30,000 nucleotides of DNA, taken from contig CAUYUJ010003903.1 of NCBI GenBank assembly GCA_963575745.1, positions 156,359-186,358 on the forward strand. The letters are read 5' to 3'. Source of the stretch: Prorocentrum cordatum. Its lineage: Eukaryota > Sar > Dinophyceae > Prorocentrales > Prorocentraceae. The translations under genes and the position numbers were made by a program. Below the pieces are notes generated by a model, which did no database searches, was not told where the DNA came from, and worked only from the letters and a program-made list of their open reading frames with translations. This document shows, piece after piece, positions 19,548-28,599 of this stretch; the stretch's first letter is position 1, and every line of letters begins with the position of its first letter.

Positions 19548-20480
19548 GGAGCAGGCTGATAAGTACCGCGCGCAGAGGCTTTCTTTCAGAACTCGCGGCC
19601 CAATCGCAGCCAGGCAAGTCCAGTAAGAGCTGGCCCAGTCACCTGATGACCGGGGCGTGGGAATCCACTGGCCCCTTCTGGGGCCACCAAGCTGCGAAGC
19701 CGAGGCCTTGTTAATGAGTCAGATGCTCCCGTGCATGCTCGACTGCATGCATCTTTCCATGCTCTAGGCACTCGTCGCCTGCGAAGAATTCCTTTCTGTG
19801 AAAATTGGACTCCACGTTTCAAACAACGATTTAACCTCGCTGTTGAACTCATGACCCCCCCGAAGGGCCCAGAACGGAACACTCACCAAGCCCTGACTAT
19901 GAGGAATGGGCTGGGAAATATGGCATCCACAAAAAGGCACTCCGACGGCCTATGGCGGCGCCTAGATGGCGCAGGATTGTCCGAATGAATTGCCAACGTG
20001 TTTACCGAAGCCCCCGAGAGGCCTCGAGATGCCCCAGGATTAAACCAAAGCTTGTTCTAAAACATACCTTAAGATAGCACCAGTAAGGCTCCAGGTGCCC
20101 AAAGATGGCCCCAAGCGTTTCCAACACGACGGCCCCCAACCACGAATCCATCAATGGGGGAGGCTGCAGCTGACGGCAATACTCTTTAAGTCCGTCGCGA
20201 CCCCATGCTAAGACGGGGCTGCGACGAGAACAAATCCGTTCCAGAGCGTGCTGAAACGCTCTGAGAAGGCCGCGGCGCCCGAGACATCCTCCAGAACCGC
20301 CGGATCTCAGAGATTCTCGATTTGCCCTCACCCAATTTTACCCTCGTCCTGGCTTCGTCTTGGTTAACCCACCAAAGGCTGTTCGGCATGCGAAGTTTTA
20401 GATTTACGCTTGGACCTCTCAGAACAACTTCCCACGGGACCTTCACCGTCTGCTGCCGGACCCCGCTGGACTGCGTATCT
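19548..20480. other. Spacer with a weak phased tract
   Basis: No gene is supported. A weaker form of the 10-11 bp pattern (CTAGATGGCGCA, CGAGATGCCCC, AAAGATGGCCCC) is visible at about 19920-20120. Confidence 0.45.
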
Positions 20481-20489
20481 CAATCCGGT

Positions 20490-20840
20490 TGGACTCTCGC
20501 TGGCCTCCAAGACGCCTCCAAGACGGACAGGATGGCCTCGAAGACGGCTCGGAATGGTTGTGAAACGGCCGACGGGGGCTCCAAGATGGCCCAAGAGGCA
20601 CCCAACACTGCCAAGAGGCCACCAAGAAGGTAACGAAGATGCAACCAAGACGGCCCCAAGCGGCCCCAAAACTCTTTTACTCAACTTCGCATGCTCACTC
20701 TCTCGGGCTTCAGACACAAGAGGCCCCAAACATAGAATCAATAAGGGCCAGCTGGGCCGCGAGAGGGCCCCAAGACTGCCCAGGAGGGGACCAAGACGGC
20801 CCAATAACACACATCAGCCAGTGAAGGAGGGTCCCAGGAG
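20490..20840 (+). repeat. Helically phased CCAAGATGGC-like tract
   Basis: From 20579 the AA steps of CCAAGATGGCC, CAAGAGGCAC, CCAACACTGCC, AAGAGGCC, CCAAGAAGG and CCAAGACGGCC fall at intervals of 10, 11, 9, 11, then about 11, 11 and 10 bp. That is close to one helical turn for some 90 bp. The same motifs recur to about 20810. The 345-codon plus frame across it is Pro/Arg-rich and shows no domain. Confidence 0.7.
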
Positions 20841-21061
20841 TGGCCCACAACAGCCTCGAGAGATCCCCAAGCCGGCCTCGCTCGAGGACCCCCTGGCGAG
20901 CACCCCACGGGTCCAAGTTTTTTTTGTTGGCTGTCAGTCCCCTATCCGAAAGCTTGAAGCCCGGGCCCGCCTGCGGGCGACTGCCCCTGACCCGGGCGCC
21001 CTGGGGTACGGCGGAAACGCTCCCGCCGCTGCACTCCAAAAAAAGGTGCCGCCCCGCCTGC

Positions 21062-21262
21062 GGAGGAGGAGGGAGGAGGAGGAGGAGGAGGAGGAAGGAG
21101 GAGGAGGAGACGGGCGAAAAACAACACACAGCAAACAAACGCGGACCAGGAGGAGGGAGGGGAGCAGCAGAAGCAGCGCAGAGCAAGCAGGGACGGAGGG
21201 GCGGTCGGGGGTGGTCGGGGGCCGTCGTCGTCGTTGTCGTCGTCGTCGTCGTCGTCGTCGTC
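21062..21262. repeat. (GGA)n and (GTC)n simple sequences
   Basis: A GGA run at about 21062-21115 and a GTC/GTT run at about 21225-21262, separated by A/G-rich sequence. No gene. Confidence 0.9.
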
Positions 21263-21289
21263 GCGGCCAGGGCAACGGGTCCAAGAGTG

Positions 21290-21380
21290 CTCCAGCAGGC
21301 CCCCAAGAAGGCACAAGAGGCCCAACAAAGAGCCCCAAGGAAGGCCCAAGACGGCCCAAGAAGGCCCATCTGGGAGCCGA
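21290..21380 (+). repeat. Short helically phased tract
   Basis: CCCAAGAAGGC, ACAAGAGGCC, CCCAAGGAAGG, CCCAAGACGG and CCCAAGAAGG follow one another, with CAA steps about 10-11 bp apart, in the same orientation as the tracts at 17.6 and 20.6 kb. It sits just beyond the 3' end of the SGNH-domain gene. Confidence 0.65.
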
Positions 21381-21419
21381 CGCAAAGCAGTTGTGGGAAC
21401 TTGTTGGAATCATTTTGGA

Positions 21420-23330
21420 TTACACGCTGGACCCCCGTATACCCTGAGTCGTCCCGACAACACTTTGGGTACCAGAGTTCAGGCACGGTCGAACGAGTTT
21501 TACATCGAACTCCGGCCACAAGCGCCTGGCGCTTCCAAAAAGCCAGGGGGCGGCGGTGGTTTGTCGTAGGCGCCTTCGATAACAGAAAGGCTTCTCGCTC
21601 CCTGCGCAGATTGCGTAGAGGCCGCTCTGGAGGACGAGGTCGTCCAGGCCAGACGCAATTGGGCACTGGGTGATTAGCTCCTCCCTGAAAGGCTCTACCC
21701 AGTTGCAGTGGACGGATACACCGTACCGACCTTCGCCGCGGGGGCAGGGCGCTGTGTAGAACAGCGGGTCTCTGCCGCGCATGTCGGTGTGGAGGCCGTC
21801 GCACTGTAGGCCGCGGTACCGATTTGTCAGCTGCCACCGCTTCGTGATCGGGATCTCCGTCGCCAAAGCAAAGAACTCCCTCTCGGTTCGGTACTCGCCA
21901 GAGCCTATCTCACGAGCGGCCTTCCTGTTGCTGATGGCGGTGTACGTGATCGGGATCTTAGTGCGACGGTCTCGCCCCATGTCGTGGGTCGACGTTGCAG
22001 CCATCAGGGCACCATCCAGGAAGGTCGGCGAGTCCCAAATCATCTTCACTTCCAGTTCGGTCAGCTTGTGGATGGTCTGTTGGAGGATCGCCATCCTCCG
22101 CTCGGCCGGGATGAAGTTCGAACCGACCCACACGACCACCGTGTCCCCCTCTTTGCTGCTCAAGCCGTTCGCCTGGATCTCCTTCTCGACGTCCTCGACG
22201 GGGAAGTCGGGGGTGGCCCAGGCGTCCCAGTAGACAAAGGACGCGACGCCGAACTCGCTGCAGCCAGCGGGCGTGGGCGCGTCCGGCGTCTGCTCCGTGG
22301 CCGAGTGCAGCCTGCCACTCCCCAGCCGTGTGGCCGACAGCAGTTCCGCGCGGAGCGCGGTGCCCTCGGAAGGCGCCGTGGTCCACCAGATCTCCGGGCA
22401 CCTGTTGAGACGGTGGAGTGCGTTGCGCAAGCTCATCATCTGCGAGTCGCCCACGAAGATGTGCTTCAGCCTCCCCCTCCTGCTCTCCTTCATGCAGTCC
22501 GACGTCAGGATCGCATCCTGCGGGCCGGTCATCTGCAAAGACTCCTCGGAGAAGCCCTTGGTTTGGAGCATGTCGAAGTACCTCGACGCGTTCCAATCGG
22601 CTTCCTGGAGCATGTCGAACACCGGCAAGGGGAAGCCCTTTGCTCCCAGGTCCAGGCAAGACGCCTCGGTGAACGCTTTTCTGTAAGCTGGATCAATATC
22701 ACCATCGCTGGTGAAACCAAGATCCTCTGGAGTTTGCTTGTTCGAGCTCTGAACGAAGATTGAGTCGTCCACGACGACGGCCTGCTGCGCGACAGCCGAA
22801 TTCTTATCAACAGCCGAAGTGTTCACGGAATGGTCCAGAGAAATTGAGCTGTTCGACGCCGCCAGACCGCGCAAGGCTGCCGAGTCATTCACAGCTGCTG
22901 AAAGGTCTGCGATTACAGAGTTGCCAAGGTTTGCAGAGTTGCCCAAAGCAACACTGTCATTCGACGCCCCAGTGCTGTTCAGACCGATGTCACCGTCCGA
23001 AATGATGCTGTTTCCCACGGCAGCGGAGTCGTCTGAAGCCACAGAGTTGTCCAAGGCAATGGAGCCGTCCGAAATCACAGAACTGTCCGAGACACTCGTG
23101 ACATTTGATACGGCGGTGTCGCCCAGTACGAATCCGTTGATCACTACCGCAGCGTCTTTCGCGAACGCCGAACGGTTCAGGGCAGCAGAGCCGTCTGAAA
23201 AAGCGGCGGCAGAGTTGTTCAAGCCATGCGTGGACCTCTCCTCGTACTCTCTCCTCAGGTCCAGCAGCGCCACGGTGCGGCCCGTAAGCAGGCACGTGAG
23301 CAAACCCGCAAGCAAGCCCGCAACAATCAT
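21420..23330 (-). CDS. Type II membrane protein: hexapeptide-repeat stalk plus SGNH/PC-esterase-like domain
   Basis: A single 636-codon frame starts at the first ATG after an in-frame TGA. Residues 2-16 (IVAGLLAGLLTCLLT) are a likely signal anchor, followed by basic residues. Residues 42-173 are 22 unbroken six-residue repeats with consensus S-[VIA]-[AIV]-[SLV]-[DGN]-[DN]. They fit a left-handed beta-helix pattern or an extended stalk, with N-glycosylation sites such as Asn76, Asn118, Asn160 and Asn170. Residues 290-520 carry three SGNH blocks: GDS at 294-296 (IFVGDSQ), G-x-N at 403-405 (WVGSNF) and D-x-x-H at 511-514 (CDGLHTD). This suggests an O-acyl transferase or esterase acting on glycans in the Golgi or at the surface. 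After about residue 578 the composition degrades, so the last coding part may lie across an unseen intron. The substrate is unknown. Confidence 0.75.
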   Translation of the reverse strand: MIVAGLLAGLLTCLLTGRTVALLDLRREYEERSTHGLNNSAAAFSDGSAALNRSAFAKDAAVVINGFVLGDTAVSNVTSVSDSSVISDGSIALDNSVASDDSAAVGNSIISDGDIGLNSTGASNDSVALGNSANLGNSVIADLSAAVNDSAALRGLAASNSSISLDHSVNTSAVDKNSAVAQQAVVVDDSIFVQSSNKQTPEDLGFTSDGDIDPAYRKAFTEASCLDLGAKGFPLPVFDMLQEADWNASRYFDMLQTKGFSEESLQMTGPQDAILTSDCMKESRRGRLKHIFVGDSQMMSLRNALHRLNRCPEIWWTTAPSEGTALRAELLSATRLGSGRLHSATEQTPDAPTPAGCSEFGVASFVYWDAWATPDFPVEDVEKEIQANGLSSKEGDTVVVWVGSNFIPAERRMAILQQTIHKLTELEVKMIWDSPTFLDGALMAATSTHDMGRDRRTKIPITYTAISNRKAAREIGSGEYRTEREFFALATEIPITKRWQLTNRYRGLQCDGLHTDMRGRDPLFYTAPCPRGEGRYGVSVHCNWVEPFREELITQCPIASGLDDLVLQSGLYAICAGSEKPFCYRRRLRQTTAAPWLFGSARRLWPEFDVKLVRPCLNSGTQSVVGTTQGIRGSSV

Positions 23331-23341
23331 TGCACACTTTT

Positions 23342-23346
23342 GCTGT
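23342..23346 (-). promoter_or_regulatory. Candidate spliced-leader acceptor of the SGNH gene
   Basis: CTTGACAG on the minus strand puts AG at 23344-23343, 12 nt before the ATG at 23330. It overlaps the in-frame TGA that limits the ORF upstream. No strong pyrimidine run precedes it, so this is a weak pattern call. Confidence 0.3.
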
Positions 23347-23596
23347 CAAGTGCTCATGGACGGTTCGGTCATGGACGAGCGGGCATCGCTCGACTCGGTG
23401 GCGGCTTCAGCCAAAAGTGTTGCAGCCCAGCGTGGGCGGCAGGAAAGCATCCTGCGTGCAAGAGGGCGGGCCCTTATCTGGCGAGCTTCGCTGGACCTGC
23501 TGGTGCCACGGGCTCCTGACTTTGACAACGTGGGCACTGTTTCCTAAAACCGCGCGAGCCGTTCAAAATTGGACGAGGTCCGCTCTCGGAAACCTC

Positions 23597-23706
23597 CTCC
23601 TCCTCCTCCTCCTCCTCCTCCCTCCTCCTCCCTTCTCCCTCCTCCCTCCCTCCTCCCTCCTCCCTCCTCCCTCCTCCTCTTCCTCCTCCTCCCTCCTCCC
23701 TCCCCA
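23597..23706. repeat. (TCC)n tract
   Basis: TCC and CCTCCC units on the plus strand for about 110 bp. It is the reverse-complement type of the larger GGA run that starts 160 bp further on. Confidence 0.93.
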
Positions 23707-23864
23707 GAGGCTGTCGATCCAACCTCTCGCGAGGCCTGCGCACCGTGGGCCGTCTTCCAGGGGCCCCGGGCCTAGCCTCGACCATGAGAGGGGGTCCAAC
23801 CCGCCGCGCCCGCTTCGGCGCCGCGGCAGCGCCGAGGCGGCGCAGGACGTGCCGAGAGGGCCCT

Positions 23865-24166
23865 GGAGGAGGAGGAGGAGGAGGAGGAGGAGGAGGAGGA
23901 GGAGAAGGGGGAGGAGGAGGAGGAGGAGGAGGAGGAGGAGGAGGAGGAGGAGGAGGAGGAGGAGGAGGAGGAGGAGGAGGAGGAGGAGGAGGAGAGGAGG
24001 AGGAGGAGGAGGAGGAGGAGGAGAGAGGAGGAGGAGGAGGAGGAGGGAGGGGGAGGGGGAGGGGGAGGAGGAGGAGGAGGAGGAGGAGGAGGAGGAGGAG
24101 GAGGAGGAGGAGGAGGAGGATGAGGAGGAGGAGGGGGAGGAGGAGGAGGAGGAGGAGGAGGAGGAA
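23865..24166. repeat. (GGA)n tract, about 300 bp
   Basis: Nearly pure GGA/GAG triplets with a few GGGGGA and GAT breaks. It is the longest pure repeat in the window. All frames across it (poly-Gly, poly-Glu, poly-Arg and their antisense forms) are repeat-derived. Confidence 0.96.
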
Positions 24167-25320
24167 AGCTGTCGCCCAGGGCCTCGATGGGTGCGCCCGG
24201 GGAATTGTTGGAAGTCGAGAGGCGCTCGCCCGAAAGCGGGCGATCGCCCTGCAGCTGGGCGGAGCGCCACGGAAGGAGGCGGAGGCGGAGGAGGACGACG
24301 GCGAGCACGACGGCGGCGATCTGCGATGCCAGGGAGGAGCAGAAAGCAGGGAGGACGAGGCGGAGGGAAGACTGCTCGAGGGAGGACGAGGCGGGGGCAA
24401 GAGTACCCTCCGGAGGCCAAGGTGCACGGAGGAGGGCGACGCCGAGTACGACGGCGGCAAGGACGATGAGGAGAAAAAGGGGATAGAGGAGGGATGATGG
24501 GTCCTTGAATATACGGACGACGGGGCTGAATTACTCTCTCTCTCTCTCTCGCTAGCGATCGAGTCTCGGCTCGAGAGCTTTGCTTAGAGCGAGCCCACCA
24601 GACGCCCAGCGCCCCGTCTCCGTTCTTGCCTCGCGACACCGCACACGACCCAGGCCGTTACATAGTGGCGTCGCACCCTCCTTCAATACCAAGGGTCCTC
24701 GCCATACGCGTCCAGAATCGGAGCAGTCCAAGCCACCAGACAAGGGCCGCCAAGAAGTAACCTCACCGGATAGCAACCTGTCCCGAAAGGAAGCCTGCGT
24801 CGCCGCACGCCACAGTAGTAGTAGTGGCGTCGACCGAGCGAGCAGTCGCTGCACACAACGAGCTGGCTCACAAGCATACGATAGAATTCGACATCGTACA
24901 CCAACAGAACCGCTCCAACCGGCACGAGCTGCCGGGCGAGCCGAGGAAACCGTGTTGGACATCCCTACTCGGCTGCACCGTGCTTCCCTGCTCCCTGACG
25001 CACACGCGGGGCTCTGGCCGTGGCCCACCAGGGTCCACGGCCTCGGCTGCTGCCCACCAGGGCACCGACACCGCCCCCCTCGTCAGCCCCGATGCGCGAA
25101 ACCGGGAGGTGCCCACCGCCACTGCGCTCACCAGGGCGGCGGGCGGCGCAGCGCCCGCCAGGAGCACCTCACTACGCGCGCTGAGGGGAGGGAAGCCGCC
25201 TCCTGCAGCCATTCCGCTTGCAGGACACGCCCCTCGCCGTGGCCGTCTAGGGACACCCCGCGCACCGACCGCCCAGACAAAGAAATCCTCGTCCCTATTC
25301 CCCGCAAGACCGCAAGGCGT
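24167..25320. other. Spacer with a short (TC)n run
   Basis: G/A-rich to 24490, then a (TC)n run at about 24535-24552, then C-rich plus-strand DNA with open frames but no firm motif. The part from about 24830 to 24960 is mildly protein-like in one frame (AVAAHNELAHKH) and may belong to the block at 25.3 kb. I cannot join them. Confidence 0.4.
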
Positions 25321-25829
25321 ACCAAGCCCACGCCGGGCAACGTTCAGGGAACGGTTTACCAACTGGGCCGCACCGAGGTCAAATGCGTCCATAACGTGGT
25401 CCAAATCGTATTGGACCCCGCGGGCAATGTGACCTGGATCCGCGAACTATCTGTGAAACGGATGTCATCGCCGTCACGCCTTCCCTCCAGGGGATGTTCA
25501 CATCCCAGTTCTCAGGAGTTGCACCAATCAACGGCACGCGGCAACCAGGAGCAACAGGCACGGCACAATCCAGGGCCAAGGAGCGTCACAATGCAACCAA
25601 GCGTGACAACGCGCGCGAACAACTCGACGACCTCACTGACGCCTTCACAGCCATCTTCGCCCCCCACTTCAGCACGGCCCTCATCCAGAAACCCATGCAG
25701 CTGCTGGGTCGCCACAGGACCGTGGCAAACAAACGGAGACTCATGGCAACGTTAGGCATCATGCCGACCGACGTACCGACAGTCCTGTCCACCCCGGGAC
25801 AAGGAGGCATCCAGTTCGGCATCAGCTAG
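25300..25829 (+). pseudogene. Unidentified coding block with one frame change
   Basis: Two plus-strand frames read as protein one after the other, both with C/G-ending codons. The first (about 25300-25470) gives GTVYQLGRTEVKCVHNVVQI, then VLDPAGNVTWIRELSVKR. The second, shifted and open from 25397 to a TAG at 25827-25829, gives DVIAVTPSLQGMFTSQFSGV, then a basic stretch (RAKERHNATKRDN). It then reads LTDAFTAIFAPHFSTALIQK and ends GQGGIQFGIS. An ATG lies at 25494. A single frameshift near 25460-25470, or a very short intron, would join them. I recognise no family. Its plus orientation, unlike the confident genes, suggests a mobile-element remnant. Confidence 0.45.
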
Positions 25830-26329
25830 CATGGGTCGAAAGGACTTTGACCAAGCGAGTTTATCACCGCATGGTCTCAGAACGACCACCAGGACACGCT
25901 CCATTTCACCGCGGGGGGCGGCGGGGGCGAGCCACCAGACACGCCTGGCGACCCCCCCAATCCCAAGGCCCACCAGGGCTAGGGCATTACGATGAATTCG
26001 GCGACCCATGGGACATACTTCCTGACGGCCTTTAAGGAGACAAGGAGGGCCAACTCGGCCGGGGGGGGGGGCCCTCGACAACGACGATGGCGACCCCCCC
26101 CGCACACGCGCGCCAGGCTGCCGCGAAAGCGATGGCCACGACGCGGACGACGACAGTCCACCCGCACGCCAAAGCAGGCATGCCACGGCGAAGACCCGGC
26201 AAAGACCCACGACGTGGTGGTCAACCAGGCCCCCACCACAAGTAATCACTGCGCCCTGTGCAGCGCAGCACTGGCGTCGACCACGCGGGAGGCAGTACGG
26301 ACTCTGGCATCCCCCCCCGACGCAGACAG
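25830..26329. other. C/A-rich spacer, no firm gene
   Basis: Short patches look coding in changing plus frames (for example FITAWSQNDHQDTLHFTAG near 25860-25920 and MNSATHGTYFLTAFKETRRA at 25992-26051). Stops and G runs break them. These may be further parts of the decayed element at 25.3 kb. Confidence 0.35.
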
Positions 26330-26535
26330 TTGGTGGTCTCCAAACCAGGTGGTGAGACACCCGGTGGTGACCCCGATTCCCCCAAAAAATAATTCTGGGT
26401 CACCACCGGGTTTGGGGACACGCGATCGCCACGAGGTTTTGCGTTTCCTGGGCCAGCCAGCGCTCGAAAACCATTACCCAAATCGCCCAAAACTCACCAC
26501 CGGGTGTTCTCACCACCACGTTTGGGGACCACCAA
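26330..26535. mobile_element. 206-bp foldback (MITE-like) element with 5-bp target duplication
   Basis: The ends are inverted repeats of about 42 bp. The left arm begins TTGGTGGTCTCCAAAC and the reverse complement of the right arm begins TTGGTGGTCCCCAAAC. The arms continue GGTGGTGAGA(A)CACCCGGTGGTGA with only three substitutions and one indel in total. GACAG stands directly outside both ends (26325-26329 and 26536-26540), as a target-site duplication would. A third, shortened copy of the arm motif lies inside (26398-26420), giving an extra 13-bp hairpin with 26360-26372. There is no coding capacity, so it would need a transposase from elsewhere. Confidence 0.75.
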
Positions 26536-26540
26536 GACAG

Positions 26541-27354
26541 CCACGCCCCAAGCCACATCTGCGCCAGCAGCGCCATCCACCCGGGAGAGGATCTGCGCAT
26601 GGCAGGCGAGTGGTCGCGGACTGCGCCCGATGGGCCCGTGCCGCCGCACCAGCCCGCCGGGCTGGCCACTGCTGCGGCACAGCCAGCTCCCTGACGCAAC
26701 GCTCGTTGCCACCAGGCCTACAGTCGAGGCGTTGACCTAAGGAACGCTAAATAAGGAACGAGGCCCCTATTTTCCATAAATTTAACTTCGATTTCGCATC
26801 GAAAACCTAAGGAAAATCCAAGGCAAGCTGCGAAACAATTAAGGAACACGGAGCCCCTCCCCAACGACAAGGGTTCCTTGTTCAGCGCCCCGACTGTACC
26901 TCCCGACCCACCAAGGAGCGGGAACCAATGGTCCGCGCAATTCCTACCAGGGCAGAGGCGCCCGTCCGACCCCGGTGCAGCGCGCCGGCCAGAGGAGCGG
27001 CCTCACCCAGCGTCTGGCGCCGGCCAGGTCACAGCCACCACGGGACCGTGAAGCCGCGCTCACTGCCAGTATCAATGTGCTTCAGCAGCGTGCCTCCAGC
27101 CTCGCACTGACGCTGAGAACCATCCGGGGGCAGTACAGACCCCTTCTCGAGAGGTTCCAAGCTGCACCGTCCGCACGGAACGATCTACAGCAGGCCTCTC
27201 GCGCGCGTGCCCTCCCTGGGGCCGCTCTCCGAGAACGCCTCCAGGCGCGGCTTGCTGCTCAGCGCTGGTACGCCAGCACTGGCTGCCATCACCCTTTCAC
27301 ATTTCGTGCCCTGCAAACCTCCTGGCAACCAGCTCCGTTGTCCCGGCGCTGGGC
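26541..27354. other. Spacer with a TAAGGAAC-repeat AT-rich island
   Basis: From about 26738 to 26880 the DNA turns A/T-rich and repeats CTAAGGAAC, ATAAGGAAC, CCTAAGGAAA and TTAAGGAAC, with a small hairpin (TTCGAT, loop, ATCGAA) near 26790. The plus frame from 26975 to about 27340 gives a helical, Gln/Arg/Leu-rich peptide (INVLQQRASSLALTLRTIRG) that might be coding, but it has no motif and runs into the GGA repeat. Confidence 0.4.
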
Positions 27355-27463
27355 GGAGGAGGAGGAGGAGGAGGAGGAGGAGGAGGAGGAGGAGGAGGAG
27401 GAGGAGGAGGAGGAGGAGGAGGAGGCAGAGGCGGAGGAGGAGGAGGAGGAGGAGGAGGACGCT
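27355..27463. repeat. (GGA)n microsatellite
   Basis: Nearly pure GGA triplets with two GCA/GCG breaks near 27425. Frames across it give poly-Glu or poly-Arg. Confidence 0.95.
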
Positions 27464-27744
27464 GGATGGGGTGCCCCAAGGCGGCGCCTTCCCTTCGCAG
27501 GGCTCTGGGGCGCACGTGCCAGCCAGAGCGCGCTAAAAGCCACGAGTTCCTTTCAGATTCGGGAGTGCGGACGGGGCGTGCGACACCGTGACCACCACAG
27601 CCCGCGAACCTTTCCAGTCGGGGATTTCGACCGCGCCAAGGGGGGAGGCTTGCGCCACCCCTGCCATCTACGCGGCACCTCCCGCCAACGAGGTGCGGGC
27701 AGGAGGCACTTGTACCCTCCACCCTCGGACGGACCCCTCGTCCG

Positions 27745-27757
27745 GATCGTTGTGCTC

Positions 27758-27788
<31 letters not shown>

Positions 27789-27822
27789 TTGTTGTTGCTG
27801 TTGTTGTCGTCGTCGTCGTCGT

Positions 27823-27859
<37 letters not shown>

Positions 27860-28108
27860 ACTGCTGTTGTTATTGTTGTTGTTGTGGTTGTTGTTGCTGC
27901 TGCTGCTGTTGTTGTTGCTGTTGTTGTTGCTGTTGTTGTCGTCGTCGTCGTTGTTGTTGTTGTTGTTGCTGATGCTGTTGTTGTTGTTGCTGCTGCTGCT
28001 GCTGTTGTTATTGTTGTTGTCGTGGTTGTTGTTGTTGTTGTAGTTGTTGTTGTTGTTGTTGCTGTTGTTGTTGTTGTTGTCGTTGTTGTTGTTGTTATTG
28101 TTATTGTT

Positions 28109-28149
<41 letters not shown>

Positions 28150-28162
28150 CGTTGTTGTTGTT
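27745..28162. repeat. (TTG)n tract with CTG, GTC and TTA variants
   Basis: About 415 bp of TTG triplets with blocks of CTG and CGT. The plus frames give poly-Leu, poly-Val or poly-Cys. There is no gene. Confidence 0.95.
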
Positions 28163-28380
28163 TCTCTCTCTCTCTCTCTCGCTATCGCTCTCTCTCTCTA
28201 TTCCTCTCTCTCTCTCTGTCGCTCCCTCTCTATATCTCTAAACAATGTATGTAAGCATGCACGTCTGCACAAATACGAACATTTACCTCTCTCACTTCCT
28301 CGATCTGTACATCTCCATGCGCATGTATGGTCATTCGTCATGCACATACACATACCGATGTCTCTCTCTCTCTCTCTATG
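28163..28380. repeat. (TC)n dinucleotide runs
   Basis: TCTCTC runs at about 28163-28240 and again at 28359-28377, separated by A/T-richer, non-repetitive DNA with ATGTATAT-type patches. Confidence 0.9.
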
Positions 28381-28493
28381 TATATACAGATGTGTGTATA
28401 CATAACCTATCAAACTAACAACTACGTGAGAGCGTATCTGCTTTCAGTTCAATATGCCTCTACATCTATGTAAACATTATAAAGAGAGGCGTT

Positions 28494-28591
28494 CCGATCA
28501 TGTTGTCGGTGGCCTTGTCGAAGCACTGGATGGCTTTTTCGGGGTGCCCATCGTTCATCTGGGACTTCGCAGTGCCAATCGCGCTGTTCAC
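28494..28591 (-). CDS. TPR-like exon (A)
   Basis: On the minus strand, after a CAG at 28594-28592, the sequence reads VNSAIGTAKSQMNDGHPEKA, then IQCFDKATDNMIG. The pattern A-x-x-x-M-x-x-G-x-x-x-x-A-I-x-x-F-D-K-A is that of a tetratricopeptide motif, a helical scaffold for protein contacts. Codons are C/G-ending. Coding sense may extend upstream of the acceptor (GCELGQ), where the frame is also open. The 3' limit is uncertain: no GT follows closely, though a non-standard GA donor (ATCG/GAAC), of a kind reported in dinoflagellates, is possible. Two other TPR-like exons lie downstream on the same strand. Confidence 0.5.
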
Positions 28592-28599
28592 CTGCCCGA

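Noticed and set aside
20710-21837. A 375-codon minus frame partly overlapping the end of the SGNH gene
   Set aside because: It is out of frame with that gene, contains Thr and Leu runs from GTC/GGA repeats, and has no domain.
23474-24639. Long Pro/Ser/Leu- or Arg/Gly-rich frames on both strands
   Set aside because: They come from the facing TCC and GGA microsatellites.
26975-28405. A 476-codon plus-strand frame
   Set aside because: Most of it is poly-Glu and poly-Val from the GGA and TTG repeats; only the first 120 codons might be coding, and they show no motif.
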